64,000 bases of DNA from Kitasatospora sp. NBC_00240 (GTDB taxonomy: Bacteria; Actinomycetota; Actinomycetes; Streptomycetales; Streptomycetaceae): assembly GCF_026342405.1 (NCBI RefSeq), contig NZ_JAPEMU010000001.1, forward strand, positions 620,001 to 684,000, written 5' to 3'. The notes under the pieces are model-generated. The model was not told where the DNA came from. It saw nothing but the letters and a program-made list of their open reading frames with translations, and made no database searches. The position numbers and the translations under genes are program-made. Positions 8,584-17,014 of this stretch are shown piece by piece. Positions within the stretch are counted from its first letter, which is position 1; each line of letters opens with the position of its first letter.

Positions 8584-10106
8584 TCGGCCCGGCGGCCCGC
8601 CGCGCCGCCGCGCGCCTGCCCGTGCCGCGCACCCTGCGGGCCCGCCTGGTCGCCGGACTGCTGGCGCTGCTCCTGCTCACCTGTGGCGGTGTCGCCCTCG
8701 CCACCACCGACGCGCTGCGCCACTTCCTGGTCGACCGCCTCGACCAGCAGCTCGCCGACACCTCCGGCCGCTATGCCGCGAGCCTGGAGCACCGCGACAC
8801 CCGGGCCCCGGGAACCACGGGGAACCGCAGTGACACCCGGGCCCAGGCGCCGGGCACCTTCGGCGCCAGGCTGCTGGACGGCAGGGTGACCAACGCCGGG
8901 GTGGTCGACGGCGACGCCGACGACGCCGAGGTCGCCGCCGGGAACACCCCGGCCGACACCGACGACCTGGTGCAGCTGACCCCCGCCGACCAGCGGGCAC
9001 TGGCCGCGCTGCCGGTCGACGGTGGGGCCCGGAGCGTGCACCTGTCCGGACTCGGCGGCTACCGGCTGCGCGCCATCGCCGGCCAGGACGGCGACGTCCT
9101 GGTCACCGGCCTGCCGCTGCACCCTCTGGAGGCCACGACCCATCAACTGATCACCGTGGAACTCGTGGTGTTCGCCATCGCGCTGGCAGCCGCCACCGCG
9201 GCCGGCGCGTTCTGGATCGGCCTCTCACTGCGCCCGCTCGGGCGCGTCGTGGCAGCGGCCGAGCGTGTCGGGGCCCTGCCGCTGGCCAGTGGGGAGGTCG
9301 AACTCAGCGTCCGGGTGAGGGACGACGACCCTCGGACCGAGGTCGGCAGAGTCGGAGCGGCGCTCAACCGGATGCTGGGACACATCGAGGACGCCCTCGC
9401 CCAGCGGCAGGCCGTGGAGGCGCGGCTACGTGCGTTCGCCGCGGACGCCAGTCACGAACTGCGCACCCCGGTCGCCACCGTCCGGGGCCACGCCGAACTG
9501 GCGCTACGGCACCAGGGCCCGATGGCCGAGCCGGTACGCCACTCGCTCACCCGCATCGACGCCGAGTCCCGGCGGATGGGCGCCATCGTCGAGGACCTGC
9601 TCCTGCTCGCCCGGCTCGACGCCGGCCGGCCACTGGCACACGGCAGTGTCGACCTGACCCGGCTGGCCCTGGACTGCACCGACGACGCCCGCGCCGCCGG
9701 GCCGCACCACCGCTGGCGGCTCGTCCTGCCCGAGGAGCCGGTCGTGGTCCCCGGGGACGGTGACCGGCTGCGCCAGGTGGTGGCCAACCTGCTCACCAAC
9801 GCCCGCACCCACACCCCCGACGGCACCGAGGTGACGCTGGCGCTCGAACGCGGCGAGGACCGGGTGCTGCTGACCGTCACCGACACCGGCCCCGGCATCG
9901 ACCCCGAGGTCGCACCCCGGGTCTTCGAGCGCTTCGTACGCGGCGACCGGGCCCGAGCCCGGACCCATGGGAGCACCGGCCTCGGGCTGGCGATCGTCCA
10001 AGCCGTCGTGTCCGCCCACGGCGGCGCCGTGACGCTCGCCAGCCACCCCGGGAAGACCGCCTTCACCGTGGCGCTCCCTTCGGGGGCGCCCTCCGTCACG
10101 GCCTGA
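8580..10106 (+). CDS. HAMP-domain sensor histidine kinase
   Basis: This 508-residue membrane kinase is partner of the upstream regulator (GTGA overlap). Transmembrane helix 1 spans about 20-42 and helix 2 about 188-210; between them is an extracytoplasmic sensor of about 145 residues without a recognisable domain. A HAMP linker follows (LSLRPLGRVVAAAERVG), then HisKA with phospho-accepting His292 in ASHELRTPVATV. The ATPase domain shows the N box (NLLTNARTHTPDGT), G1 box (DTGPGID) and G2 box (GSTGLGLAIV). It is a complete EnvZ-type kinase that phosphorylates the regulator. An extracytoplasmic redox or flavin-related signal is plausible from its neighbours but is inference only. Confidence 0.93.
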   Translation: MIGPAARRAAARLPVPRTLRARLVAGLLALLLLTCGGVALATTDALRHFLVDRLDQQLADTSGRYAASLEHRDTRAPGTTGNRSDTRAQAPGTFGARLLDGRVTNAGVVDGDADDAEVAAGNTPADTDDLVQLTPADQRALAALPVDGGARSVHLSGLGGYRLRAIAGQDGDVLVTGLPLHPLEATTHQLITVELVVFAIALAAATAAGAFWIGLSLRPLGRVVAAAERVGALPLASGEVELSVRVRDDDPRTEVGRVGAALNRMLGHIEDALAQRQAVEARLRAFAADASHELRTPVATVRGHAELALRHQGPMAEPVRHSLTRIDAESRRMGAIVEDLLLLARLDAGRPLAHGSVDLTRLALDCTDDARAAGPHHRWRLVLPEEPVVVPGDGDRLRQVVANLLTNARTHTPDGTEVTLALERGEDRVLLTVTDTGPGIDPEVAPRVFERFVRGDRARARTHGSTGLGLAIVQAVVSAHGGAVTLASHPGKTAFTVALPSGAPSVTA

Positions 10107-10184
10107 ACCGGGCCGTACCGAGGTTCGCGAGCGAGGCTCTGCCGGTCGGGCGGCCCGCGGCGCGGACGGGTACGGGTGGTCCGG

Positions 10185-10865
10185 TCAGGTGCTCCCGATC
10201 AACCGGCCGGTGATCCGGGTCGGGGTGATCCTGATCCACAGGTCACGGATCCCGGCTGCCCAGGGCTGCGCACCCGGCTGAGCTGCGAGCCGTCTCTCGG
10301 TGTCCTCGTCGATCCCTTCGGCCTTGCCGACCACGAGCACGCTCCAGCCCTTGCTGTCGGTCTCGTCCAGGTGGTCCGTCTCGAAGGCGACCTCGCTGCC
10401 CTCGGCAGCGGCCGCGGCGCCCCCTCGGGAGGTCCGGTAGACGACCGAATGCGCATCGACCAGGTAGTTGACCGGGAGGATGGCGGGGCCGGACTCCGAG
10501 GACAGGGCCACCCGCCCGATGCCGTGGTCCGACAGCCGGTCCCAGCATTCGTCCGGGGTCAGCTTCATCAACGTGGGGTGCGGTCCCGGGGGAGGCTGAC
10601 CCGGCGGGAGGTCGGTACGCCCGTGCAGGAGTTCGTCGTAGGTCATCTGCAGAACAGCGGCCAGCCGCACGACGGCGGCCGGGTCGAAGGCCTCGCCGAG
10701 TTCCTCCAGGTGCTGGAGGTACCGGAGTGACATGCCTGCTCCATTCGCCAGCTCTTCGCGCGTGATTCCGAGCTGTCGGGAGCGCAAGGCGATGCGTTCG
10801 GCGACACCCCCCGGAGCGGGCGGGGCCCCACGAGGCTTCTCGGGCAGGGGGCTGCTTCCGGTCAT
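10185..10865 (-). CDS. XRE helix-turn-helix plus pyridoxamine 5'-phosphate oxidase-like (PPOX) protein
   Basis: This 226-residue protein has two domains: an XRE-type helix-turn-helix (about 20-80; SRQLGITREELANGAGMS and YLQHLEELGEAF) and a PPOX-like flavin-binding split barrel (about 95-220; DECWDRLSDHGIGRVALS, LPVNYLVDAHSVVYRTS and a WSVLVVGKAE strand). PPOX-like domains bind FMN, F420 or heme; the ligand here is unknown. A redox- or flavin-responsive DNA-binding role is attractive but inferred. The ATG at 10865 is preferred because AGGAGG (cctcct at 10875-10880) lies nine bases upstream, whereas the ATG at 10871 is too close. The same two-domain design recurs at 34351-35064. It converges with the kinase gene. 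Confidence 0.88.
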   Translation of the reverse strand: MTGSSPLPEKPRGAPPAPGGVAERIALRSRQLGITREELANGAGMSLRYLQHLEELGEAFDPAAVVRLAAVLQMTYDELLHGRTDLPPGQPPPGPHPTLMKLTPDECWDRLSDHGIGRVALSSESGPAILPVNYLVDAHSVVYRTSRGGAAAAAEGSEVAFETDHLDETDSKGWSVLVVGKAEGIDEDTERRLAAQPGAQPWAAGIRDLWIRITPTRITGRLIGST

Positions 10866-10956
10866 GGCCATCCACCTCCTGCGGTCCAGCATGTCATCGG
10901 TGGCGAGGTAAGGGCCTGCCGACCGCGCCGGTCCGGGCAGGGCGAGGGGCGGGCAC

Positions 10957-11607
10957 TCACTGGTCGCCCGACCCCTGGTGACGGGGACGGCCGGACCACT
11001 CGGGTTCCACGCCCTCCCACTCCTTCGCCCAGGCCGCCGTGGTGCGTCGGTCGATCCTGCGGTTCCCGAGCCAGTAGGCCGCGAAGACGGCGCCCGACAC
11101 CAGCGTCATGGTTCCCGTCCCGGTCAGGACGGCCGTCGTGGCGACTTCCGTCCCCGGTCGGGGCGCGGAGGCCTTCCGCCCGTGGTCGTCGACCCAGATC
11201 GTGCGCTCCGTTCCTGCGGGAGCGACCGAACCGACCTCGATCGGGCCGCTGCCGCGCACGCCGGCCGGGAAGTGCCAGACCGCCTGCGCGTGGAAACCAC
11301 CGACCCCGGATCGTGAACCCGTCCTGTCCGCCACGGCCGCCGACACGGTGGTCGCGGTGACCCGGTGGCGGTGCTGTCCTTCGGACCGTGCCTCCCACTG
11401 GCCGGCACGCAGGACGGCCAGCGCCGTCAGCAGCGCGAGAGCGAAGGAGACGAGCAGGGCAAAGGTGAGGGCGAGGACGAGCCGGCTGCGCTGTACGTCA
11501 CTGCGACGGCCGAGGGGGTTCGACTCCCGGCCGGCCGCCCTCATGACATGCATGCGGAGGGTGGTCCTGATGGCACGGCCGGCGGCCCTGGGACGTGCGG
11601 GTGCCAT
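10957..11607 (-). CDS. Rv1733c-family membrane protein
   Basis: This 216-residue protein has two transmembrane helices, about 40-65 and 160-180, an extracytoplasmic domain of about 95 residues between them, and a basic cytoplasmic tail (WLGNRRIDRRTTAAWAKEW). The arrangement, the WHFPAG and RTIWVDDHG strands, and the DRRTTAAWAKEWEGVEPEW ending match the Rv1733c family, whose mycobacterial founder is a DosR-regulon antigen of unknown function. Streptomycetes carry homologues near stress-protein genes. The ATG at 11607 follows GAGGAGG. A palindromic GGAACG...CGTTCC stretch containing GGGCCCGGCCCT (11626-11648) lies immediately upstream and may be a variant operator. Confidence 0.85.
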   Translation of the reverse strand: MAPARPRAAGRAIRTTLRMHVMRAAGRESNPLGRRSDVQRSRLVLALTFALLVSFALALLTALAVLRAGQWEARSEGQHRHRVTATTVSAAVADRTGSRSGVGGFHAQAVWHFPAGVRGSGPIEVGSVAPAGTERTIWVDDHGRKASAPRPGTEVATTAVLTGTGTMTLVSGAVFAAYWLGNRRIDRRTTAAWAKEWEGVEPEWSGRPRHQGSGDQ

Positions 11608-11689
11608 GGCGCTCCTCCTCTCCGGGGAACGGGCCCGGCCCTCGTTCCGGGGGCCGGGACCGGCGTGTGCCCAAGTGGCGCCGGTGAGG

Positions 11690-12154
11690 TCAGGATCCGA
11701 ACCGTCGGCCGGTGACCAGCTCCGACTGGATGCTCAGGTATCCCCTGGTCGGTCGGTGTCCCCACTGGAGCGGACCCCGGTGGTCCAGGTCCGCGATCGT
11801 CACGGGGTCGGTCACCAGGCGGGACCGGCCGACGATGAGGACGGTCCAGCCCTGAAGCGTCTGCTCGTCGAAGCGGTCCGCTTGGAACCCGACCACCTCC
11901 CCGTCCATCAGTTCCGCCCGCCAGCTCGCCGGCAGGGGGATGACCACCTCGCCGAGGCCGTCCAGGGTGAAGCAGGACGGAGTTACGGCGGGCATCGCGT
12001 CGTCGGTGTGGATGAGTCGCCCGATCACCGTCTGGCTGAGCAGGTCCAGGCTCTGTTCCCGGGTGCACTCCTCGGTTCCATGCCCCTCTGCCGATCGTAC
12101 GTTCGAGTGATCGCCGTTCGGGGTGTCAGCGTTCGGGGTGTCAGAGCGAACCAC
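11690..12154 (-). CDS. Pyridoxamine 5'-phosphate oxidase family protein
   Basis: This 154-residue single-domain PPOX-like split-barrel protein has the recognisable segments LDLLSQTVIGRLIHTD, TPSCFTLDGLGEVVIPLP, VVGFQADRFDEQTLQGW and WTVLIVGRSRLV. Unlike the other two PPOX proteins of the window it has no helix-turn-helix. The family binds flavins or related cofactors; substrate and reaction cannot be predicted. The GTG at 12154 is preferred to the GTG at 12163 because GGAGG (12163-12167) then stands eight bases before the start. The N-terminus contains the short repeat SDTPNADTPNGD. The gene is leftward with the Rv1733c homologue 82 bp downstream, so the two may form a unit. Confidence 0.85.
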   Translation of the reverse strand: MVRSDTPNADTPNGDHSNVRSAEGHGTEECTREQSLDLLSQTVIGRLIHTDDAMPAVTPSCFTLDGLGEVVIPLPASWRAELMDGEVVGFQADRFDEQTLQGWTVLIVGRSRLVTDPVTIADLDHRGPLQWGHRPTRGYLSIQSELVTGRRFGS

Positions 12155-12167
12155 CGGGCTCACCTCC

Positions 12168-12630
12168 GGGTACTGCAGCTGCCGGTCCGGGTACGGCGGC
12201 CTCCCTGCCGCGCAGGGGCTCAGGCAGTCGGGACTCTCGGGCAGTCCTCCCGGCAGCCGGGCACCCCCTCACCGCGGGTGTGACCGGTCTCGTCGGCATC
12301 GCGAGCGGGTGGCGGGTGAAAGTCCTGCACATGACGCCAGCCTCTCCGACAGGTCCATAGGTGGAGTTCCCCGCCCAATCACCAGCGTGCGCGTCCCTGG
12401 CGCCTCCTCCCGGGGGCCGCTCGGGCCGCCGGGTGCGCCGAACGGCCCTATTCCCGCTTCTCCTGCCCTTTGCTCCGGGAGCGGGCCACACGCCCGCCCG
12501 TGAGCTGCGGCCCGATTCGCGCCGGAGCAGCAGGGAGCGGCGGGAACGGGCACGACAGCACAGCCGGCGTGGAGGGGCCGGCCGCCGTCCAGGCGCCCGC
12601 GTTCGCCTCCGGTCGGGTTCTGGGTCAGGG
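12168..12630. other. Intergenic region, no gene seen
   Basis: Both strands give only low-complexity shadow frames. The interval holds the upstream sequence of the PPOX gene, including GGGACT...AGTCCT around 12231-12250, which recalls the mycobacterial DevR half-sites but with too long a spacer to call. Confidence 0.5.
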
Positions 12631-12830
12631 TCAGGTTCTGAACAGGGCGACCTCGAGGGCGCCGTTGTCCCCTGCGTCGGCGAAGACGTCGCAGGCGTCC
12701 TGCATCTCGTCCAGACCGAACCTGTGCGTCACCGGTCGTACGAGGTGGGCAGGATGTCGGCGAGCAGGAGTGCGGTCTCGTCGGTGGCCCAGCGTGCATC
12801 GCCGCTGTCCCACCCTTCGCCCACCGGGGC
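12631..12830 (-). pseudogene. Zinc-dependent alcohol dehydrogenase remnant
   Basis: Two pieces of a medium-chain alcohol dehydrogenase lie side by side in different leftward frames. The first reads DETALLLADILPTSYDR, the family's mid-protein segment just before the NAD-binding domain, and ends at a TGA. One base out of frame follows VTHRFGLDEMQDACDVF and a tail ending GALEVALF, the family's C-terminus. About 145 residues that should separate them (the whole Rossmann domain) and the entire zinc-binding N-terminal half are absent. A DevR-type palindrome lies just upstream (12842-12855), suggesting the intact gene belonged to the regulon. It is a different gene from the split dehydrogenase at 14277/19225. 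Confidence 0.75.
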
Positions 12831-12841
12831 ACCCGCCGTCA

Positions 12842-12855
12842 GGGCCGGTCGGTCC
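12842..12855. promoter_or_regulatory. Candidate DevR/OsdR box
   Basis: GGGCCGGTCGGTCC is identical to the copy at 34197-34210. It lies immediately upstream of the leftward dehydrogenase remnant and beyond the 3' end of the USP gene, so it appears to be the orphaned operator of the decayed gene. Confidence 0.55.
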
Positions 12856-12897
12856 GGACATCGGAACACCCGGGCTGCTGCGGTGGTCGGGGATCAG

Positions 12898-13752
12898 TCA
12901 GGCGGAAGGGACGACGGCCACCGGGCAGTGGGCGTGCTGGACGACGGCCTGGCTGACCGACCCGAGCCGGCTGACGGGGCCCTCCGGCTTCCCGTGCCGG
13001 CCCACCACGACGAGCTGGTGCGTCTTCGACAGGGCCACCAGGTGTTTCGCCGGGCCGGACCGTACGGCATCCTCCTCGACCGGCACCTCCGGATACTTCT
13101 CCTGCCATCCGGCCATGACCTCGGCGAGCAACCGCTGCTCCTCGGCTTCCACGTGGCCGGACTCGTACACGGGCGGCAGGGCGTGGCCCGGCCCGAGGAC
13201 GAGCGGGAAGCTCCAGGCATGGACCGCGCGCAACGGCAGGCCGCGCCTGCGGGCGCTGTCGAAGGCGAAATCGAGCAGGGATCCGGACGGGCCGCGTCCC
13301 TCCACCCCGACTGCGACACCGTCCGTGGCCCCGGCGCCGGTCGCCCGGACCACGACGACCGGGCAGGCGGCATGAGCGGCGACGTGCAGGCTGGTGGAAC
13401 CGACGAGCAGGCCCTGGAATCCGCCGGACCCCCGCGATCCCAGGACGAGCAGGCCGGCTGCGGCGCTGAGAGCGACCAGTGCCTCGCGCGGCCTCGAATC
13501 CACCACCCCGCTGGTGACCTCGACGTCGCGGTGCCGCGCGGCGGCCCGCTCCGCGAGGACCCGCAGCGACTCCTCGCCCGACCGCCTGGCCGCCTGCGCG
13601 TCCAGCGACTCCGGTGCCTGATCCGGCTCCCAGAGCCACGCGTGGACGAGGTGCAGGCGCGTCCCCCGGGACCAGGCCTCGTCCACGGCCCAGACGACGG
13701 CCTCACCTGCGCTCGCGGGATCGTCGACCCCGACGATCACTGGATGTGCCAT
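12898..13752 (-). CDS. Tandem-domain universal stress protein
   Basis: This 284-residue double USP begins MAHPVIVGVDDPASAGEAVV. Domain 1 carries the nucleotide-binding loop GSRGSGGFQGLLVGSTSL followed by CPVVVVR. Domain 2 (from about residue 145, VAVGVEGRGPSGSLLDFAF) ends with GRHGKPEGPVSRLGSVSQAV and CPVAVVPSA, a loop closer to the ATP-binding consensus than in most second domains here. The ATG at 13752 has GAGGGAGC upstream. It is leftward and divergent from the interrupted dehydrogenase that starts at 14277. Confidence 0.92.
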   Translation of the reverse strand: MAHPVIVGVDDPASAGEAVVWAVDEAWSRGTRLHLVHAWLWEPDQAPESLDAQAARRSGEESLRVLAERAAARHRDVEVTSGVVDSRPREALVALSAAAGLLVLGSRGSGGFQGLLVGSTSLHVAAHAACPVVVVRATGAGATDGVAVGVEGRGPSGSLLDFAFDSARRRGLPLRAVHAWSFPLVLGPGHALPPVYESGHVEAEEQRLLAEVMAGWQEKYPEVPVEEDAVRSGPAKHLVALSKTHQLVVVGRHGKPEGPVSRLGSVSQAVVQHAHCPVAVVPSA

Positions 13753-14276
13753 GACATGCTCCCTCGTTCCGGACGGACCTGCAGGGCGCCGCCCGGCTCC
13801 CGCTCGTCCGGGCCCGGCCGGCGCTCCTGAAACCGGTCATCGGAATGGTGATCCCCCGACCGTCGGTCGGTGGCGGCTGCCCGCCCCGGGTGATCGGTGT
13901 GCTCGAAGTGGTGGACTTGGGCACCGGGCACCGGGCCCCGGAGCCTGCTGCCGATTTCATCGTCGCCTTCTTCTCCTCCAGGCGCCTGGTGGCGCCGGCC
14001 CGGGGTGCGGGCCCGGCTCGTGACGGATCGGGCCGGATCCGCCTCGGCTTCCGGCAGGTCGCGGCCGCCCGGGCCGGCGGAGAGAAGCCCGAGTGGTTCC
14101 ACTCTCACTCGTGCCGTCCTTGCCGGCACCGCCGGCACCGGGGCCTTCAGGGCGGATCGGGGGCCGTTCGACCCCGACCCGTCGAGGTCCGAGGCGGTGG
14201 ACGATGGAGGGGCGAGTCCGTTCCGGGCCGTCCGCCGGAGCCGGGCGCCGGAGAGTCCGCGGGAAGGGAGCCGATG
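13753..14276. other. Divergent intergenic region between USP and interrupted dehydrogenase
   Basis: This region of 524 bp has no credible gene. It holds a DevR-type palindrome at 14161-14174, about 100 bp before the dehydrogenase start, and a GGGCCCGGCCGGC stretch around 13816-13828 nearer the USP gene that is too degenerate to call. Confidence 0.55.
14161..14174. promoter_or_regulatory. Candidate DevR/OsdR box
   Basis: GGGCCGTTCGACCC, flanked by one more G and C, forms an imperfect palindrome 102 bp before the ATG of the interrupted alcohol dehydrogenase. Confidence 0.5.
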
Positions 14277-14378
14277 ATGCCGACAACCGACAGCGGCCCG
14301 ATCCACACGACGGCGTGGGTGGTGGATCACCCGGGCCCGATCTCGTCGGCTCCGCTGGAACGTGCGGAGCGAACCGTC
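14277..14378 (+). pseudogene. Zinc-dependent alcohol dehydrogenase, 5' fragment (split by IS21 element)
   Basis: These 34 codons, from an ATG with GGGAG six bases upstream, end in ...LERAERTV exactly where the IS21-type terminal repeat begins. Removing 14379-19224 (element plus one CCGTC copy) joins this in frame to 19225, giving [16 protein letters not shown], the normal start of a medium-chain alcohol dehydrogenase (TTAWVVDHPGPISSAPLERA is the N-terminal strand region). The restored protein would be about 343 residues. An upstream DevR-type palindrome (14161-14174) suggests the gene once belonged to the regulon. Confidence 0.88.
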
Positions 14379-14396
14379 TGTCGGCAACGGCTGAAA
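14379..14396. repeat. Left terminal inverted repeat of the IS21-family element
   Basis: TGTCGGCAACGGCTGAAA; its partner is at 19202-19219 with one mismatch. Confidence 0.88.
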
Positions 14397-14414
14397 GCGG
14401 GCCGCTCTGATCGG

Positions 14415-16003
14415 TTTAGCTTGAATTTAAAGGTTGCCCCTCGGCGTTCCGGTCGAGGGGTTGTCCTTTTTGCTCTGGTTTTTTCCGACGGGATGGCGGG
14501 GTGCGGGGGCTGAGGTGCTGCCGGTGGGGCGGCCTGGGCCGGGGCGGGTGGCTTTCGGCGGGTTCGCGGGAGTGCCGACAATCCGGCGGATCCGGTGATA
14601 GCCGCGGCGGACCCTGGCCGGGGTGAGGCGGCCGGGGTCGAGGGGTTTCTCCCAGGGGCGGCGGAGGTCCTCGGCGAGGGGACGGGCGAGGCGGAGTTGC
14701 GTGTGGGCGGCCACGAGGAGCCAGGCCCACCGGTCGGCCTGTTCGGGGTGGCGGAGGCGGGGCCGGGTGAGGCCGAGAGTCTGCTTGAGGAAGCGGAACG
14801 TGTGCTCGAGGTCGAATCGCCGCAGGAAGATACGCCACAGCCGGTCGACATCGTGGGCAGTCGCGTCGGGGACCGAATGCCACAGCCACAACGGTTTCGG
14901 GTCCCGGTTGCCTGGCAGGTGCTCGACCACCAGGTGAACCAACGTGCCTTCGACGATGGGAAGTTCGCCCTCGTGGCCGGTCCAGCCGCCCTGGCGGCGT
15001 TCCAGCTTCGGGTGCAGGCGCCCCCAGCAGCGGGCGGTCACGGCGCCGAACCGGTCATGGCGGGTGGCCGACTCCTGGACCGGATCCGGATGCGTGGCCG
15101 AGTGGGCGAGGCGGAACTCCTCCCCGTGGCGGGGCTGCCGGCCGGGCCACGGTCCCTTGCGGCGGCCGGCCGGGTGGTGCATCACGCGATCGGAGCGGAT
15201 CCGGCCGAGCAGCCGCACCGGCTCCTCGCGCAGCAACCAGGTCAGGCGCACGATGTCGTAGCCGGAGTCCAGGACGAACAGCACCTCGGGGTCGCCGTCG
15301 CGCCACTGCCCGGCCTCACGAAGCCGTTCCAGCAGGTCGCGGATCTGGGCGGCGGTGACCGCCGTAGGATCGTCGCCAGGCCCGATACGGACCGCGTCGA
15401 GCACCCCGGTCCAGGACGAGCGGCCGCCGCCCAGCGCGGCGGCGACCTGGTACGGCCAGCCTGGAATCGTCTGCCGGACGCCGTCGCACCGGCACGGCCG
15501 GTAGCAGTGCAGGCGGGCCGGCGAGCACTCCGCGTCAGGCCTCGGCCAGGGCGTCACGTCCACCGCGATCGACAGTTGCCGATCCGCCCCGCGCGGCAAC
15601 TCAAGCGCGGCCAGAGCCAGCCGCAGTCGTCCGACATCGATCCGGCCGTTCGCCAGAGCGTCGTACATCGCCCCGTGGCCGCGCCGGTGCACCGACTCCA
15701 GGCTCAACTCCGGCAGCGACACCACCGGCCCGTCCGCACACAGCACCGCGTCCACCAGCTCGAACAACGCGTCCGCGCGGCGCGGCAACGCACCGAACAA
15801 CTCCATCCGAAAGGAGGACAGTTCGACCAAACCCGACATCTGCACAGCCGCATGGACCACACTGGACACCGACGACCTCCGACCCGTTGTGAGACTCGAC
15901 ATCACACAGCGTGAACCAGAGGTCGTCGCCATTTCCGGCGAATCCCCATGTGGGTGAACAGATCGGGCATCAGGCGATCACGGAAGGTTAAAACTCAAGT
16001 TTA
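14415..16003. mobile_element. IS701-like element nested in the IS21 left end
   Basis: About 1.59 kb. The ends are imperfect inverted repeats: CTTGAATTTAA at 14420-14430 against TTAAAACTCAAG at 15988-15999. ATCGG stands just outside the left end (14410-14414) and, once the IS5 insertion is removed, just outside the right end (16990-16994), suggesting a 5-bp target duplication. Exact boundaries are uncertain by one to four bases. The transposase stop codon lies inside the left repeat. Confidence 0.65.
14427..15902 (-). CDS. DDE transposase, IS701-like (NF041680-type)
   Basis: This 491-residue transposase begins MSSLTTGRRSSVSSVV and contains the segments MSGLVELSSFRMELFGALPR, RRADALFELVDAVLCADGPV and HRRGHGAMYDALANGRID, typical of a streptomycete family related to IS701 enzymes. 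Candidate catalytic acidic residues are Asp in SIAVDVTPWPRPDA, Asp in LFVLDSGYDIVRL and Glu in FDLEHTFRFLKQTLG. The frame could start 30 bases earlier (15932); 15902 matches the family's usual N-terminus. The coding frame is uninterrupted, so the enzyme may still be active. Confidence 0.82.
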   Translation of the reverse strand: MSSLTTGRRSSVSSVVHAAVQMSGLVELSSFRMELFGALPRRADALFELVDAVLCADGPVVSLPELSLESVHRRGHGAMYDALANGRIDVGRLRLALAALELPRGADRQLSIAVDVTPWPRPDAECSPARLHCYRPCRCDGVRQTIPGWPYQVAAALGGGRSSWTGVLDAVRIGPGDDPTAVTAAQIRDLLERLREAGQWRDGDPEVLFVLDSGYDIVRLTWLLREEPVRLLGRIRSDRVMHHPAGRRKGPWPGRQPRHGEEFRLAHSATHPDPVQESATRHDRFGAVTARCWGRLHPKLERRQGGWTGHEGELPIVEGTLVHLVVEHLPGNRDPKPLWLWHSVPDATAHDVDRLWRIFLRRFDLEHTFRFLKQTLGLTRPRLRHPEQADRWAWLLVAAHTQLRLARPLAEDLRRPWEKPLDPGRLTPARVRRGYHRIRRIVGTPANPPKATRPGPGRPTGSTSAPAPRHPVGKNQSKKDNPSTGTPRGNL

Positions 16004-16986
16004 GACCGACCGGCAATAGGCAGTCGCTGTCGCACGTAAGGCGGGGTGGATGCAGTACGGGCACGGGTCCACGTGATCATGGAGTTCTCTACGCTCAGTG
16101 ATCACGAAGGACGGCCGTGCCCGCGCTGCCATCTTGCCTGCTCGAACCCCTCTGGGACCAGTTCGCTGCACTCTTGCCTGCCCGGGAAGCGTTCGTCGCG
16201 AACCATCCGCTGGGCTGCCACCGCCGCCGGATCGCTGACCGGACGGTCTTCGAGCACATCGTGCTCGCGCTGGTCCACGGCTCCGGCTACGAGCGCGTCT
16301 CCACCCCTGGATGCTCCGACCGCACGATCAGGCGGCGTGTCAAAGAGTGGGCCGAGCAAGGGATTTCCGAATCTGTGCACGCTCTCGCGCTCGAGGCCTA
16401 CGACCGGATGATCGGCCTCGGTCTGGGCGAGATCTCGGTGGATGGCTGTATCACCAAGGCCCCGTCCGGCGGTGACAAGGCCGGGCGCTCGCCGGTCGAC
16501 CGGGGCAAGCAGGGTCTGAAGCGCTCCGTCGCCACCGACGCCTGCGGCGTCCCGCTCGGGATCGTCTCCGACGGGGCCAACCGGCACGACTCGCCCCTGC
16601 TCGGCCCGACCCTGGACGCCGCCAAGGACCAGGTCGGCGCGCTGCCGGAAGCCGTCAACGTCAACCTCGACCGCGGCTACGACAGCGCCAAGTCCCGTTC
16701 GCTGATAGCCCAGTTGGGCTTCACCGCGGAGATCGCCCGCAAGGGCGTGCCCGCCCCGATCCAGGCCGGCAAGCGCTGGGTGGTCGAGCGCACGCACTCG
16801 TGGATGAACGACTACGGCAAGCTCCGGCGCTGCACCGAGAGGAGCGGCAGCGTCGTGGACTTCTACCTCTACCTCGCCGCCGCCCTCGTCACGCTCCGCA
16901 TGCTGATCCGCCGGGCAACGAGCCGCTACCGCTGGGACGGCCGGCCCACCACCCGACGCCTCAAGTGATCCATTTGCCGGTCGGTC
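16004..16986. mobile_element. IS5-family insertion sequence
   Basis: 983 bp with perfect 13-bp terminal inverted repeats (GACCGACCGGCAA at 16004-16016, TTGCCGGTCGGTC at 16974-16986) and a 3-bp target duplication TTA (16001-16003 and 16987-16989), characteristic of IS5-type transposition. It sits at the right edge of the IS701-like element and is the youngest of the three nested insertions. Confidence 0.92.
16117..16968 (+). CDS. IS5-family transposase
   Basis: This 283-residue DDE transposase occupies most of the element. Catalytic acidic residues are visible as Asp in ISVDGCITKAPSGGD, Asp in VSDGANRHDSPLL and Glu in VVERTHSWMNDYGKLRR. The N-terminal DUF4096-like part reads PSCLLEPLWDQFAALLP and RRIADRTVFEHIV. 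The GTG start at 16117 has AAGGA upstream. The frame is intact in a single piece without the programmed frameshift that some IS5 relatives use, so the element is potentially mobile. Confidence 0.92.
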   Translation: MPALPSCLLEPLWDQFAALLPAREAFVANHPLGCHRRRIADRTVFEHIVLALVHGSGYERVSTPGCSDRTIRRRVKEWAEQGISESVHALALEAYDRMIGLGLGEISVDGCITKAPSGGDKAGRSPVDRGKQGLKRSVATDACGVPLGIVSDGANRHDSPLLGPTLDAAKDQVGALPEAVNVNLDRGYDSAKSRSLIAQLGFTAEIARKGVPAPIQAGKRWVVERTHSWMNDYGKLRRCTERSGSVVDFYLYLAAALVTLRMLIRRATSRYRWDGRPTTRRLK

Positions 16987-17014
16987 TTAATCGGGAGCCG
17001 TTGTGCAGTCTTGT

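Noticed and set aside
11626..11648. Palindrome GGAACG...CGTTCC upstream of the Rv1733c-like gene as a DevR-type box
   Set aside because: The core GGGCCCGGCCCT departs from the 14-bp pattern; mentioned as a possible variant only.
13845..14513. A 222-codon rightward frame reading into the IS701-like element
   Set aside because: Only codons from 14277 to 14378 are meaningful (dehydrogenase N-terminus); the rest is upstream DNA and IS sequence.
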